Shown here: positions 6,237 to 14,510 of the stretch, piece by piece | Position numbering within the stretch: the first letter of the stretch is position 1 | How the letters are laid out: every line of letters starts with the position of its first letter | Assembly: GCA_964429695.1 (NCBI GenBank) | Contig: CAYSCS010000058.1 | Span: 1 to 27,694 of the forward strand | DNA: 27,694 nucleotides | Reading direction: 5' to 3' | Origin: CAYSCS01 sp964429695 | GTDB taxonomy: Bacteria > Acidobacteriota > Aminicenantia > Aminicenantales > Aminicenantaceae | Position numbers and translations under genes: made by a program | Notes under the pieces: generated by a model | What the model saw: the letters and a program-made list of their open reading frames with translations, nothing else | What the model was told of the DNA's origin: nothing | Database searches by the model: none

Positions 6237-6755
6237 TTATCTAAACTCATCATAGCATATTATTTCTTCAAGCCTTTTCCTCTCCCTTTGGGGAGGGCTC
6301 TCATCTGGATAACCTAGAGGAGTCAGGGCTAAGACCCTGACATTTTCAGGGATATTCAAGATTGATTTTACCCTTTCCTCTTCGAATGCTCCAATCCAAC
6401 AAGTACCGAGACCCTCTGCCTGGGCTTGAAGAATTAGATGTTCCAAGGCAATGGCTACATCAACGGGCCACGATTTCATATACCTTCCCATTCGTGAATA
6501 ACAATTTTCAGGGAAACCGCAGGCCACAATGATTATCGGTGCCTTAGCCATAAAGGACTGTCCCACAGAAGCTTGCGCCAGCTCCTCTTTAAGTCTCTTA
6601 TCCCTGACGATGATAAATTTCCAGGGCTGAAGGTTCTTTCCTGAAGGAGCAAGGCGCGCTGCCTCAAGCACCCTGAAGAGAACTTCATCTGAAATTCCCT
6701 CCTCTCTATATTTTCTGATGCTTCTTCTTTTTTTTATTACCTCCAGAACTTCCAT
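6237..6755 (-). CDS. nitroreductase-family FMN oxidoreductase
   Basis: The 172 residues match the short nitroreductase class (NfnB/BluB superfamily): KKRRSIRKY (8-16) binds the FMN phosphate, RLAPSGKNLQPWKFI (34-48) is the hallmark loop, and GLGTCWIGAF in the middle and LTPLGYPDESP near the end are conserved. Such enzymes are dimeric and reduce quinones, nitro compounds or flavins with NAD(P)H; the natural substrate cannot be read from sequence. There is no ferredoxin domain. A GGAGGAGG block directly precedes the ATG. It is on the same strand as thi4 but a strong promoter separates them. Confidence 0.88.
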   Translation of the reverse strand: MEVLEVIKKRRSIRKYREEGISDEVLFRVLEAARLAPSGKNLQPWKFIIVRDKRLKEELAQASVGQSFMAKAPIIIVACGFPENCYSRMGRYMKSWPVDVAIALEHLILQAQAEGLGTCWIGAFEEERVKSILNIPENVRVLALTPLGYPDESPPQRERKRLEEIICYDEFR

Positions 6756-6903
6756 TCCTCCTCCCCCATCTTGAGATTCAGAGGCTTAAAAATAGGGACT
6801 TCTTTTTATGTTTCAAATAAGAAAATTAACAAACTTCAGAAAATTCCTCAAGTCGAAGAACCTAAATCTTCGCCAACTACTGAAAACCCTCCTAGCCAAA
6901 TCC

Positions 6904-7749
6904 TCAATCATCCTCGCTGGGCTGAATTTTAACCTCTCCCTCTTTTTTGAAAGCAATTTCCAAGAGTTGCCAGATTGTAGATATTTCCATGGTTCCTTCA
7001 AAAACACAGGAAGAAGCTGGTCTTTTAAGCAATTCATACACCTCTTTTCCTACCTCAAAGAAATTGATTAGAAAGGGAAGAAAAAAAATCTTTTCTCCCT
7101 GAGAACTTATACTCTTATCTCCTTCTATCTGCCCTTCCCCAAGAAGATATCCTCCAAGTGAAAATTTGTATTCTATTCTCTCTATCAAGAGTTCAAAGCC
7201 ATTCAGGTTTTTAAATTTCACCTTGAGAAACAAATCTGCACCACCTATAGTTAAATCATTCAGGCAAAGTGCCAAGAGCTCAATCTCAGGCTGTTTAAAA
7301 ATTGGAAATTCACCCGAAAATGCAAAAGGAAGCTTCTTCCTCTCCCCTTTCTCAGAGGAGAAGAAGAGATTCCCCGCAAGATAACAGGAAGCTTTCTCCC
7401 TCTTCTCCATTCCTGGAAAAGTATTGAATAGAGTCTCATAAATGATTTTTAGGGGAAGGGAAAGGAGGGTAGTTTTCGAACCCTCAATTTCTATCTTTTC
7501 CTCAAGCGTTTCCTCAACCCGCGCATATTCCTTTTGCTCCACAACAAAGCGATAGTTGTATCCTGTAAGATAGTATGGGCTGCGAGAGGAATTATAAATA
7601 TTTATAAAAAAGACGAGATTCGCTCCCGTAGCCTTTAACTCTTTTATTTTCCTCTCTTTTAAAGCTATCTCAAGCTCATCATTAGAGGCTGGAGTAGAGT
7701 TTACAGCTTGAAGGAAGAGAAGAAAACATAGGAACGAAAAATTCTTCAT
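6904..7749 (-). CDS. secreted protein with two LEA14/WHy-like domains
   Basis: The frame is open back to a TTG at 7797, but the ATG at 7749 gives a clean signal peptide (MKNFSFLCFLLFLQAVNS), so that start is chosen (281 residues). Two similar halves follow, at about 20-130 and 150-255. Each has a hydrophobic strand with an N-x-N/S turn (FFINIYNSSRSPYYLTGYNYRF; LKVKFKNLNGFELLIERIEYKF) and then an 'LPL/LPF' strand. This is the beta-sandwich pattern of LEA type 2 (WHy) domains, seen in bacterial secreted and desiccation-linked proteins. The two similar cores suggest internal duplication. There is no lipobox Cys at the cleavage point, so it is probably periplasmic. Function unknown. Confidence 0.6.
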   Translation of the reverse strand: MKNFSFLCFLLFLQAVNSTPASNDELEIALKERKIKELKATGANLVFFINIYNSSRSPYYLTGYNYRFVVEQKEYARVEETLEEKIEIEGSKTTLLSLPLKIIYETLFNTFPGMEKREKASCYLAGNLFFSSEKGERKKLPFAFSGEFPIFKQPEIELLALCLNDLTIGGADLFLKVKFKNLNGFELLIERIEYKFSLGGYLLGEGQIEGDKSISSQGEKIFFLPFLINFFEVGKEVYELLKRPASSCVFEGTMEISTIWQLLEIAFKKEGEVKIQPSEDD

Positions 7750-7768
7750 CTCATTTTTCTCGCCCACA

Positions 7769-7797
7769 AGAATACAACATTCTCTTTTTGAGAACAA
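7769..7797 (-). promoter_or_regulatory. weak promoter candidate for the LEA/WHy gene
   Basis: TTGTTC (7792-7797), 17 nt, TATTCT (7769-7774) on the minus strand. The -10 matches that of the sirtuin operon, but the -35 matches only three bases. If real, transcription starts inside the longer frame and confirms the ATG at 7749. Confidence 0.25.
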
Positions 7798-7801
7798 GAA
7801 G

Positions 7802-7827
7802 AAAGCTCAATTTAAATTTAAAGCTCA
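7802..7827. repeat. 8-bp direct repeat in a divergent promoter region
   Basis: AAAGCTCA occurs at 7802-7809 and 7820-7827, separated by ATTTAAATTT. The pair sits between the divergent LEA/WHy and cca genes, about 100 bp upstream of the cca promoter. It may be a regulator site; it may also be chance in AT-rich DNA. Confidence 0.3.
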
Positions 7828-7903
7828 TCACTTGGCTTCCCAAAAAAACTCATTGTTTAAGGTTTGCTATAGAAAGATAAGTGGCTTCGAGAAGAAAATT
7901 TAT

Positions 7904-7933
7904 TTGAATTAAAATCAAATCTATTCATATAAT
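7904..7933 (+). promoter_or_regulatory. sigma70 promoter of cca giving a leaderless mRNA
   Basis: TTGAAT (7904-7909), 18 nt, TATAAT (7928-7933). The ATG at 7945 begins 11 nt after the -10 box, so the predicted leader is about 4-5 nt. The bases before the ATG (AAAAAGAAATA) contain no Shine-Dalgarno. Confidence 0.6.
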
Positions 7934-7944
7934 AAAAAGAAATA

Positions 7945-9390
7945 ATGAGAAAAATTGAACCTGATTTTAAAGAAAAAGATTTTTTCATCCGCCTTTTTAA
8001 AGAGGATGTCTATGCAGTCGGAGGATATGTGCGCGACCTCATTCGCAGAGTGCACTCTGAAGATGTTGACCTCCTCATCACAAACCATTCTGTCGAAGAA
8101 ATAATAAAAAAAATTAAACCCTACGGAAAAGTTGACCTTGTGGGAAAGAGCTTTGGAATAATTAAATTCACAATTGGAGAAAAAACCTTTGACCTTGCGC
8201 TCCCGCGTAAAGATACTTCAGGCAAGGCAGAAGTAAGAACCCATAAAGATTTTCACATCGACGCCGACCCCTACCTCCCTTTGGAAAAGGACCTTGAGAG
8301 GAGGGATTTTCGCTGCAACAGCATCGCCCTAAGACTCAAAGATGGACTCCTCATCGACCCTTTTTCCGGGATAGAAGATATTAAAGAAAAGATAATCCGC
8401 CTCACCAATCCCCAAGCCTTCCCCGATGACCCCTTGAGAGTACTCAGGGTGGCAAGGTTTTCCTCTATGCTCGGCTTCTCGGTTGACCCTGGAATCTACG
8501 AAATAGCACAAAAAATAGACCTAAGAGGATTGAGCAGCGAGAGAATAATTGAAGAGCTATACAAAATATTACTCTCTTCCTCACAGCCTTCACGGGGTCT
8601 TGAAGAACTTTTCAAACTTGGTGCCTTGAGACAGCTTTTCCCTGAACTTTACCGCCTTACCCTCTCAATCCAAGATCCTCTATTCCATCCAGAAAAAGAC
8701 GAATATGGACATCATACAGTCTGGCATCACACAAAGATTACCGTGGATCAGGCTCAGCGACTCTCAGAATTCTTTAATCTTAGCCGAGAGAAAAAACTGA
8801 CTCTGATGATTGCAGCCTTATACCATGATGTAGGAAAGCCAGCTACTGCACTCTGGGAATACAAGAGGGGCAGAATGGTCATCACCAACCATGCCCATGA
8901 TCTCGTCAGTGAAAGAATAGCTAAAAAGGCATTCAATCGACTCAAAATCTATTCCTGGAATGGATTCAATCTCAGAAAAATGGCTCTCGCCCTCATCCGT
9001 TGCCACCACAGGGCGTCTGAATTGTGGCAGAATAGAGAGGTGGTTACCAAGAAGGCTTTTAATAGGCTCGCAGCAGAAACAAACGGAGAAATCGAACTTC
9101 TGGTCCTTCTCGATGCCGCTGATAGAGGAGGAAGGACATCAAGGCCGTTAAAGGGCCTCGACAGGCAAGGAAGATGGTTACTGAAGAAATTCGAGGAACT
9201 TCGAGTATCCAGAGAAACCATAAAGCCGCTGATAATGGGAAGAGATTTGCTCAAAATGGGTCTTTCTCCTGGACCGAGAATGGGGAAAATCTTGAAAAAA
9301 CTCTACGAGCTTCAACTCGACAATGAATTCGAGCATAAAGAGGAAGGGCTAAAGATAGCAGAAAAGATGATCAAGGAAATGAAACAATGA
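7945..9390 (+). CDS. cca: CCA tRNA nucleotidyltransferase with HD domain
   Basis: This class II nucleotidyltransferase adds or repairs the 3' CCA end of tRNAs, or part of it in lineages where CC- and A-adding are split. The 481 residues open with the head domain: GGYVRD (26-31), Asp40 and Asp42 in EDVDLL for metal, RRDFRCNSIALRL for base recognition, and DDPLRVLRVARF as the neck helix. A metal-dependent HD domain follows (HHTVWHH, then His294-Asp295 in YHDVGKP); in E. coli-type enzymes this part is a phosphohydrolase. Poly(A) polymerase shares the head domain, so that alternative cannot be fully excluded. The last codon overlaps the galE ATG (ATGA), an unusual pairing that predicts co-translation. 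Confidence 0.93.
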   Translation: MRKIEPDFKEKDFFIRLFKEDVYAVGGYVRDLIRRVHSEDVDLLITNHSVEEIIKKIKPYGKVDLVGKSFGIIKFTIGEKTFDLALPRKDTSGKAEVRTHKDFHIDADPYLPLEKDLERRDFRCNSIALRLKDGLLIDPFSGIEDIKEKIIRLTNPQAFPDDPLRVLRVARFSSMLGFSVDPGIYEIAQKIDLRGLSSERIIEELYKILLSSSQPSRGLEELFKLGALRQLFPELYRLTLSIQDPLFHPEKDEYGHHTVWHHTKITVDQAQRLSEFFNLSREKKLTLMIAALYHDVGKPATALWEYKRGRMVITNHAHDLVSERIAKKAFNRLKIYSWNGFNLRKMALALIRCHHRASELWQNREVVTKKAFNRLAAETNGEIELLVLLDAADRGGRTSRPLKGLDRQGRWLLKKFEELRVSRETIKPLIMGRDLLKMGLSPGPRMGKILKKLYELQLDNEFEHKEEGLKIAEKMIKEMKQ

Positions 9391-10376
9391 GGGTTCTGGT
9401 TACAGGAGGGGCAGGCTACATTGGCTCCCATACGGTGAAGGAACTCCTTAAGGAAGGAATTGAAGTCATTATCCTAGATAACTTCTCTTCGGGGAAAAGA
9501 GAGCTTGTCTTGGGTGGAGAGGTAATCGAAACCGATTTAAACGATAAGGATTCTTTGAGAAAAGCGTTCCACAATAAAAATATCGAAGCTGTTTTTCATT
9601 TCGCCTCCCTCATCCAGGTTAGGGAGTCCTATCTAAACCCCCAAAAATACTACCTCCACAATCTCACTAACTGCCTCAACCTTCTTGAAGTGATGTTAGA
9701 AAACGAAGTGAAAAACTTCATTTTTTCTTCGAGTGCCGCAGTCTATGGTATCCCCAACCAAATCCCCATTCCTGAATCCCATCCCTTAAACCCTTCCAGT
9801 CCTTATGGCTGGACTAAATTATTCATAGAAAGAATCCTCAATGACTACCATAGAGCCTATGGTCTAAATTTTATTGCTTTGCGCTACTTCAACGCTGCGG
9901 GTGCAGACCCTGAGGGTGAGCTCGGCGAGATGCACGATCCAGAAACTCATCTAATTCCCAGCCTTCTTCTCTACCTCTTGGGGGAAAGAGAGAAGTTTGA
10001 ACTCTTCGGCACTGATTTCTCAACGCCTGATGGAACCGCAATCAGAGACTATATCCACGTCTCAGACCTCGCCCGAGCGCACGTGCTCTCCCTCAAAAAA
10101 ATCCTCGACTCTTCCTGGTCAGGCTCGATAAATCTGGGAACTAACCGGGGCTATTCAGTGCTAGAGATAATAAAAATAGTGGAAAAGAAGACAGGGAAAA
10201 AAGCCCTTTTTGAGAAATGTCCCCGAAGAGAAGGCGACGTGCCGGTTCTTCTTGCCTCCAAAGATTTGGCGGAAAGAGTCCTCGGCTGGAAGCCTGAATG
10301 GTCAGATATTGAATTTATCGTCGAAACGGCCTGGAATTGGCACAAAAAAAGAAGCCTTAGGCTATCTCAGCCTTGA
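9387..10376 (+). CDS. galE: UDP-glucose 4-epimerase
   Basis: GalE interconverts UDP-glucose and UDP-galactose through a 4-keto intermediate with bound NAD, feeding surface polysaccharide synthesis or galactose use. The 329-residue short-chain dehydrogenase-fold protein has GGAGYIGSH (7-15), SSSAAVYG with the catalytic Ser, Tyr140-x3-Lys144 in PYGWTK, RYFNAAGADP, and RDYIHVSDLA near residue 215. Length and motif order are those of true bacterial GalE rather than other sugar epimerases, though UDP-GalNAc activity is possible. The start overlaps cca by 4 nt. No other gal gene lies nearby. Confidence 0.92.
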   Translation: MRVLVTGGAGYIGSHTVKELLKEGIEVIILDNFSSGKRELVLGGEVIETDLNDKDSLRKAFHNKNIEAVFHFASLIQVRESYLNPQKYYLHNLTNCLNLLEVMLENEVKNFIFSSSAAVYGIPNQIPIPESHPLNPSSPYGWTKLFIERILNDYHRAYGLNFIALRYFNAAGADPEGELGEMHDPETHLIPSLLLYLLGEREKFELFGTDFSTPDGTAIRDYIHVSDLARAHVLSLKKILDSSWSGSINLGTNRGYSVLEIIKIVEKKTGKKALFEKCPRREGDVPVLLASKDLAERVLGWKPEWSDIEFIVETAWNWHKKRSLRLSQP

Positions 10377-10406
10377 AGCTTTCTTTGATTCTCTTAAAAT
10401 TTAGAG

Positions 10407-10435
10407 TTGACTTTGGGTTTCTCAATTGCTATAAA
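10407..10435 (+). promoter_or_regulatory. sigma70 promoter of the transglycosylase gene
   Basis: TTGACT (10407-10412), 17 nt, TATAAA (10430-10435), five of six each. It lies just downstream of the galE stop. The ATG at 10452 follows the -10 box by 16 nt, giving a leader of about 10 nt that has no Shine-Dalgarno (GCCTAGAATC). Confidence 0.6.
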
Positions 10436-10451
10436 TTTTTTGCCTAGAATC

Positions 10452-12245
10452 ATGAAGAAAATAAAAATAACTCTCGCCCTAATTAACCTCATCGGCTTAA
10501 TCCTCTTCGAGAGTTGCTCTTCTCCCCAAAAGACCGTGAAAAAAATACCAAACCCTCCCCCAAAAATAGAAAAAAAAGGGGAAGAACAGGAAATATCAGG
10601 GCTTGCTAAATCCTGTGAAGAAACTAGAGAAGAAAAGAATGAGGAGCAATGCATAAATTCCCAGGAGGAAGCCAACCCTCAGACAGAAGAAGCCTCGCTC
10701 CTCCTTGAAGAAGCGACATTTGCGTATCAGGATGCAATCCTCTCTTGGGAAAAGGGAGACTTTGAGACCGCTCTGGCTGCCCTCGACGAAGCATATTCCC
10801 TTCTTCTAAAATTAAAACTTCCACCTGACTCCCCCTTACTTCAAGAAAAAAATGATTTACGACTCATCATCGCCAAAAGAATCCAGGAAATCTATGCCTC
10901 TCGCACAATTACTGTAGGAGAAAATGATAAAACGATTCCTCTAGTAGAGAATAAATACGTGCTAGAGGAAATACGAAGTTTTCAGACCAAGGAAAAAAAC
11001 TTTTTTGAAGAAGCTTACAGGCGCTCTGGGCTTTATCGAAAAATGATTCTTGAAGAGTTAAGAAAGGAAGGGCTCCCAGAGCAGCTCTCGTGGCTTCCTC
11101 TAATAGAAAGTGGTTTTAAAGTCAGGGCTCTTTCAAGGGCAAGAGCTCTCGGTCTCTGGCAGTTCATTTCTTCAACTGGCTATAGGTTTGGGCTAAAAAG
11201 GGACCGCTGGATAGACGAAAGGATGGACCCCAAAAAATCCACGGTCGCAGCCATAAAATATTTGGATGAACTCCATTCCTTTTTTGGCGATTGGACCACT
11301 GCCCTTGCTGCTTATAACTGTGGTGAAGTAAAAGTCCAGAGCACAATAAAGTCCCAACGGATAAACTATCTTGACAATTTCTGGGATCTGTATGTCATGC
11401 TACCCCAGGAGACAGCACGTTTTGTTCCTCGCTTCATAGCCACCCTTCTAATCATCGCTGACCCAGAAAAATATGGTTTTAACCTGCCCGAACCATATCC
11501 TCCCATCGAATTTGAAACGGTCGAGATTAACCGTCCGGTTAAGCTTTCTAGCCTTGCCAGGACTCTGGGGATAGAGGAGGAAATACTCAGAGAATTGAAT
11601 CCCGAACTTCGCCATGATTCCACTCCTGATGGGGAATATTCTCTGAAGGTTCCTCCCGGATATGGAGAAAAGACCATAGCAGCCATCGAATCACTGCCGC
11701 GCTGGATTCCAGAGGAAGCTTCCTACCTAATTCATATTGTCCGCAGAGGAGAAACTCTCTCCCTTATTGCCTCTCGTTATAGGACTTCAATCTCTTCGAT
11801 AGCAAGATTAAACAACCTCAAGAGAATCAATTTGATAAGTGTTGGGCAAAGGCTCAAGGTTCCTGTTCGGGGAAGTATAGCTTCCTCTCAAGATGAAGTA
11901 CCAGAACTGATTCAGGAAGGAGAGAAGCTTCTTTACACAGTGAAGAGAGGCGATTCTCTTTATAGAATTGCCAGCATTTTTAATACCACTGTGGAGAAAA
12001 TAAAGAAAGAAAACAACCTTTCAAGCAATACTCTCAGCATCGGACAGAAGCTCATCATCCATTCAGGAAAACCTGAAGGAGCGATTATCTATACCGTAAA
12101 TCAAGGTGAGACCCCTTTTGAAATTGCCAGAAAGTTTGGGATGGATATATATACTCTTTTAGCTCTCAACGGACTTACCCTTAAGTCGAAAATTTATACC
12201 GGACAGAAATTGTTAGTGATTCCAAAATCTCAAAGCGGAAATTAA
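10452..12245 (+). CDS. mltD: MltD-like membrane-bound lytic transglycosylase with LysM repeats
   Basis: The enzyme cleaves the MurNAc-GlcNAc bond of peptidoglycan to a 1,6-anhydro product. A longer frame begins with TTG at 10407, but that TTG is the -35 box, so the ATG at 10452 is used (597 residues). MKKIKITLALINLIGLILFESC is a lipoprotein-like signal with Cys22, although Glu at -2 is atypical. Residues 85-150 are helical and resemble a TPR. The SLT domain spans about 190-300: catalytic Glu219 in PLIESGF, ALGLWQF and AAYNCGE. Three LysM repeats follow at about 426-471, 493-536 and 545-591, with a degenerate fourth at about 355-403. The LysM array anchors the protein to the wall. Confidence 0.9.
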   Translation: MKKIKITLALINLIGLILFESCSSPQKTVKKIPNPPPKIEKKGEEQEISGLAKSCEETREEKNEEQCINSQEEANPQTEEASLLLEEATFAYQDAILSWEKGDFETALAALDEAYSLLLKLKLPPDSPLLQEKNDLRLIIAKRIQEIYASRTITVGENDKTIPLVENKYVLEEIRSFQTKEKNFFEEAYRRSGLYRKMILEELRKEGLPEQLSWLPLIESGFKVRALSRARALGLWQFISSTGYRFGLKRDRWIDERMDPKKSTVAAIKYLDELHSFFGDWTTALAAYNCGEVKVQSTIKSQRINYLDNFWDLYVMLPQETARFVPRFIATLLIIADPEKYGFNLPEPYPPIEFETVEINRPVKLSSLARTLGIEEEILRELNPELRHDSTPDGEYSLKVPPGYGEKTIAAIESLPRWIPEEASYLIHIVRRGETLSLIASRYRTSISSIARLNNLKRINLISVGQRLKVPVRGSIASSQDEVPELIQEGEKLLYTVKRGDSLYRIASIFNTTVEKIKKENNLSSNTLSIGQKLIIHSGKPEGAIIYTVNQGETPFEIARKFGMDIYTLLALNGLTLKSKIYTGQKLLVIPKSQSGN

Positions 12246-12285
12246 TATAGGAAAGATTATGATTCCCTTCCCACTTGACGTTCGC

Positions 12286-12305
12286 TGACGCTACCTGTAG
12301 CGTTA
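12286..12305 (+). terminator. hairpin between convergent mltD and rplQ, probable terminator
   Basis: ACGCTA (12288-12293), loop CCTG, TAGCGT (12298-12303) form a perfect 6-bp stem, extended by a G-T and a T-A pair to 8 bp. The following bases (CTTTAAGAGTAATTATTGCTTTTG) are T-rich but not a clean run. A second small hairpin, TTACT/AGTAA (12303-12317), overlaps it. It could serve both converging transcripts. Confidence 0.4.
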
Positions 12306-12357
12306 CTTTAAGAGTAATTATTGCTTTTGTCTCAGCCTTTGGGTTTTTCAACGAGAT

Positions 12358-12765
12358 TTATTTCTTCGCCCCAGTCTTTTCTTTACTCTTCTTTTCCTTT
12401 TTCTTAAACTCATAACCCACAAGCTCAAGCACTGCCATCTGGGCTCCGTCTCCCTGACGTTCGCCAACTTTCACTATTCTCGTATATCCCCCCTGTCTCT
12501 CGGAGAAGCGCGGGCCTATTTCCTGGAACAGCTTTTTCACCACATCTTTTTTGATTATAAATCTCGAGGCTAATCTCTTTGAATGGAGGGTATCTTTTTT
12601 GGCCAGAGTTATCATTTTCTCAGCAAGAGGCCTGGTTGCCTTTGCCTTAGCCAGAGTAGTTCTGATTCTTTCTTTCTCAAGTAAAGATGTCACCAGGTTC
12701 CGCAATAAAGCTCTTCTATGAGCGGTGTTACGTCTGAGTTTCTTTCCTTTTACTCTGTGTCTCAT
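12358..12765 (-). CDS. rplQ: 50S ribosomal protein L17
   Basis: L17 is a late domain III-associated protein near the peptide exit tunnel. The 135 residues open with MRHRVKGKKLRRNTAHRRA and continue LLRNLVTSLLEKERIRTT, the canonical family start. The core ends near residue 118, and the tail (KKKEKKSKEKTGAKK) is a basic extension. It is the last gene of the alpha operon, 11 nt after rpoA, and faces mltD across a short terminator region. Confidence 0.97.
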   Translation of the reverse strand: MRHRVKGKKLRRNTAHRRALLRNLVTSLLEKERIRTTLAKAKATRPLAEKMITLAKKDTLHSKRLASRFIIKKDVVKKLFQEIGPRFSERQGGYTRIVKVGERQGDGAQMAVLELVGYEFKKKEKKSKEKTGAKK

Positions 12766-12776
12766 TTTGAGTCCCT

Positions 12777-13790
12777 TTATTCCCTCTCCTCCTTCTTTTC
12801 CCCCTGAAGCCTTTCTAGAAGTTTGGGATGTAGATCCAGGTTCAATCCTAACCCGAGCTGCTGCAAGGTCTCTTTAATCTCGCTCAAGGATTTACGACCA
12901 AAATTTTTTGTCTTCAGAAGCTCTTCCTCTGTCTTCTGGACTAATTCATAAATCTTTTCTATCCCAGCCGATCTCAAACAATTGCTGGAGCGAACCGAAA
13001 GCTCAAGGTGGTCAATAGACTTGGAGAGAACGTCTATTTGAGAAAGATAGGGAATTTCTTTTTTTAATTGCACAGCTTCCCTTTCGAGAGGCTCATCCAC
13101 TATGTTGAGGAAAATCACAAGATGGTCTCTCAAAATTTTTGCAGCTTGCGCCAGAGCCTCTTGAGGCTTGATTGCCCCTGTTGTCCATATTTCTAGGATG
13201 AGATTTTCATAATCAATCCTCTTCCCCACTCTCGCGGGCTCTACCCTGTAATTAACCTTCAGAATGGGAGAATGAGAGGAATCTACGGGAATAAAGTCTA
13301 CGCTCAAACTCTGATCATAGTTCTGGTCTGCAGGTATGTAACCCTTATTGTTCCTTACCACCATTTCGATATCAAGTTTCCCATCTTTATCAAGAGAAGC
13401 GATGTGGATATCCTTATTTAAAATTTCAATTTCAGTATCACAGACAATATCTGAAGCCATCGCTTCTGCAGGACCATTTATCTTAAGAGTCATCCTCTTT
13501 GGCTCCTTTGATTTTAACTTTAAGGGGATACCCTTCAGGTTTAGAATGATGTCAGTAACATCCTCCACAACTCCTGGAATCGTAGAGAATTCATGAAGAA
13601 CACCCTGAATTCTGACGTTTGTTATGGCAGCCCCCTGAATCGAAGAGAGAAGAATCCTCCTTAAGGCATTTCCCACCGTTACCCCATACCCTCTCTCAAA
13701 AGGCTGAGCCCAGAATTTGCCGTATCTTTCCGTCAATGTCTCATAATCACATTCAAGATACTTAGGTCTCTGAAAACCTGTTTCAATCAT
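12777..13790 (-). CDS. rpoA: RNA polymerase alpha subunit
   Basis: Alpha starts RNA polymerase assembly through its N-terminal dimer domain and contacts UP elements and activators through the C-terminal domain. The 337 residues include FERGYGVTVGNALRRILLSS (31-50), the conserved dimerisation segment, and the C-terminal domain at about 255-325 with VRSSN (266-270), equivalent to E. coli Arg265 and Asn268, and LLKTKNFGRKSLSEIKE (291-307). AGGAGGAG precedes the ATG. It lies 83 nt downstream of rpsD, one of the larger gaps within the cluster. Confidence 0.98.
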   Translation of the reverse strand: MIETGFQRPKYLECDYETLTERYGKFWAQPFERGYGVTVGNALRRILLSSIQGAAITNVRIQGVLHEFSTIPGVVEDVTDIILNLKGIPLKLKSKEPKRMTLKINGPAEAMASDIVCDTEIEILNKDIHIASLDKDGKLDIEMVVRNNKGYIPADQNYDQSLSVDFIPVDSSHSPILKVNYRVEPARVGKRIDYENLILEIWTTGAIKPQEALAQAAKILRDHLVIFLNIVDEPLEREAVQLKKEIPYLSQIDVLSKSIDHLELSVRSSNCLRSAGIEKIYELVQKTEEELLKTKNFGRKSLSEIKETLQQLGLGLNLDLHPKLLERLQGEKKEERE

Positions 13791-13873
13791 GGCTCCTCCT
13801 TTTCTCTATGCGCCATGTTAAAAATTCATTCTAAGACTCAGGACTTATCTCCGACTCTGCTTTCTTATGGTCA

Positions 13874-14500
13874 TTACTTAGAATATAGTTCCACAATCAT
13901 GTGTTCTTCTACAGGGAAGGTGATGTCCTCTCTCTTAGGTATGGCTATAACTTTAACCTGCTTCTTCTCCCGGTCAACCTCAAGCCAGCCAGGAACAACT
14001 TTGCTGTTGTTAGCTTCGATGATTGCCTGTATTTCCTTATTCTCCGCAGATTTTGTGCGGAAGGATATGACATCTCCCTCATCCACGAGTAGGGAGGGAA
14101 CTGTGACTCTTTTCCCATTTATCCTAAAATGGCCATGGGTGATGAGTTGACGTGCATGTTTTCGGGAAAGTGAAAAACCTGCAACAAAGATCACATTATC
14201 CAGCCTCCGCTCGAGCATCGTTAAGAGATTCTCTCCGGTTATTCCTCGTTTCTTTTCCGCTCTCTCAAAAAAGAGCCGGAACTGTCTTTCACTCATGTTA
14301 TAATATCTTTTGAGCTTCTGTTTCTCCCTCAATTGAATTCCATAGCCAAGAACCCTCCTCCTTGCTCTTCCATGTTCACCCGGAGCATAAGGCCTTCTCT
14401 CTACAGGACATTTCTCACTTAGGCACTTACTACCCTTAAGAAATAATTTTACCCTTTCTACCCTGCAGAGCCGACAAACTGGTTCACCATGTGCACCCAT
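13874..14500 (-). CDS. rpsD: 30S ribosomal protein S4, zinc-binding form
   Basis: S4 nucleates assembly of the 30S 5' domain and in many bacteria represses its own operon. The 208 residues begin with a zinc knuckle, Cys9, Cys12, Cys26 and Cys31, with the same spacing as Thermus thermophilus S4 (C+ form). LERRLDNVIFVAGFSLSRKHARQLITHGHFRINGKRV forms the S4 RNA-binding domain at about 94-130. It lies 10 nt after rpsK. No pseudoknot for S4 autoregulation was identified by eye. Confidence 0.98.
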   Translation of the reverse strand: MGAHGEPVCRLCRVERVKLFLKGSKCLSEKCPVERRPYAPGEHGRARRRVLGYGIQLREKQKLKRYYNMSERQFRLFFERAEKKRGITGENLLTMLERRLDNVIFVAGFSLSRKHARQLITHGHFRINGKRVTVPSLLVDEGDVISFRTKSAENKEIQAIIEANNSKVVPGWLEVDREKKQVKVIAIPKREDITFPVEEHMIVELYSK

Positions 14501-14510
14501 GTGGTTCTCC

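Noticed and set aside
10350..10385. Hairpin AGGCT/AGCCT at the galE 3' end as a terminator
   Set aside because: The stem is 5 bp, lies partly within the coding region and lacks a proper T-run on the + strand.
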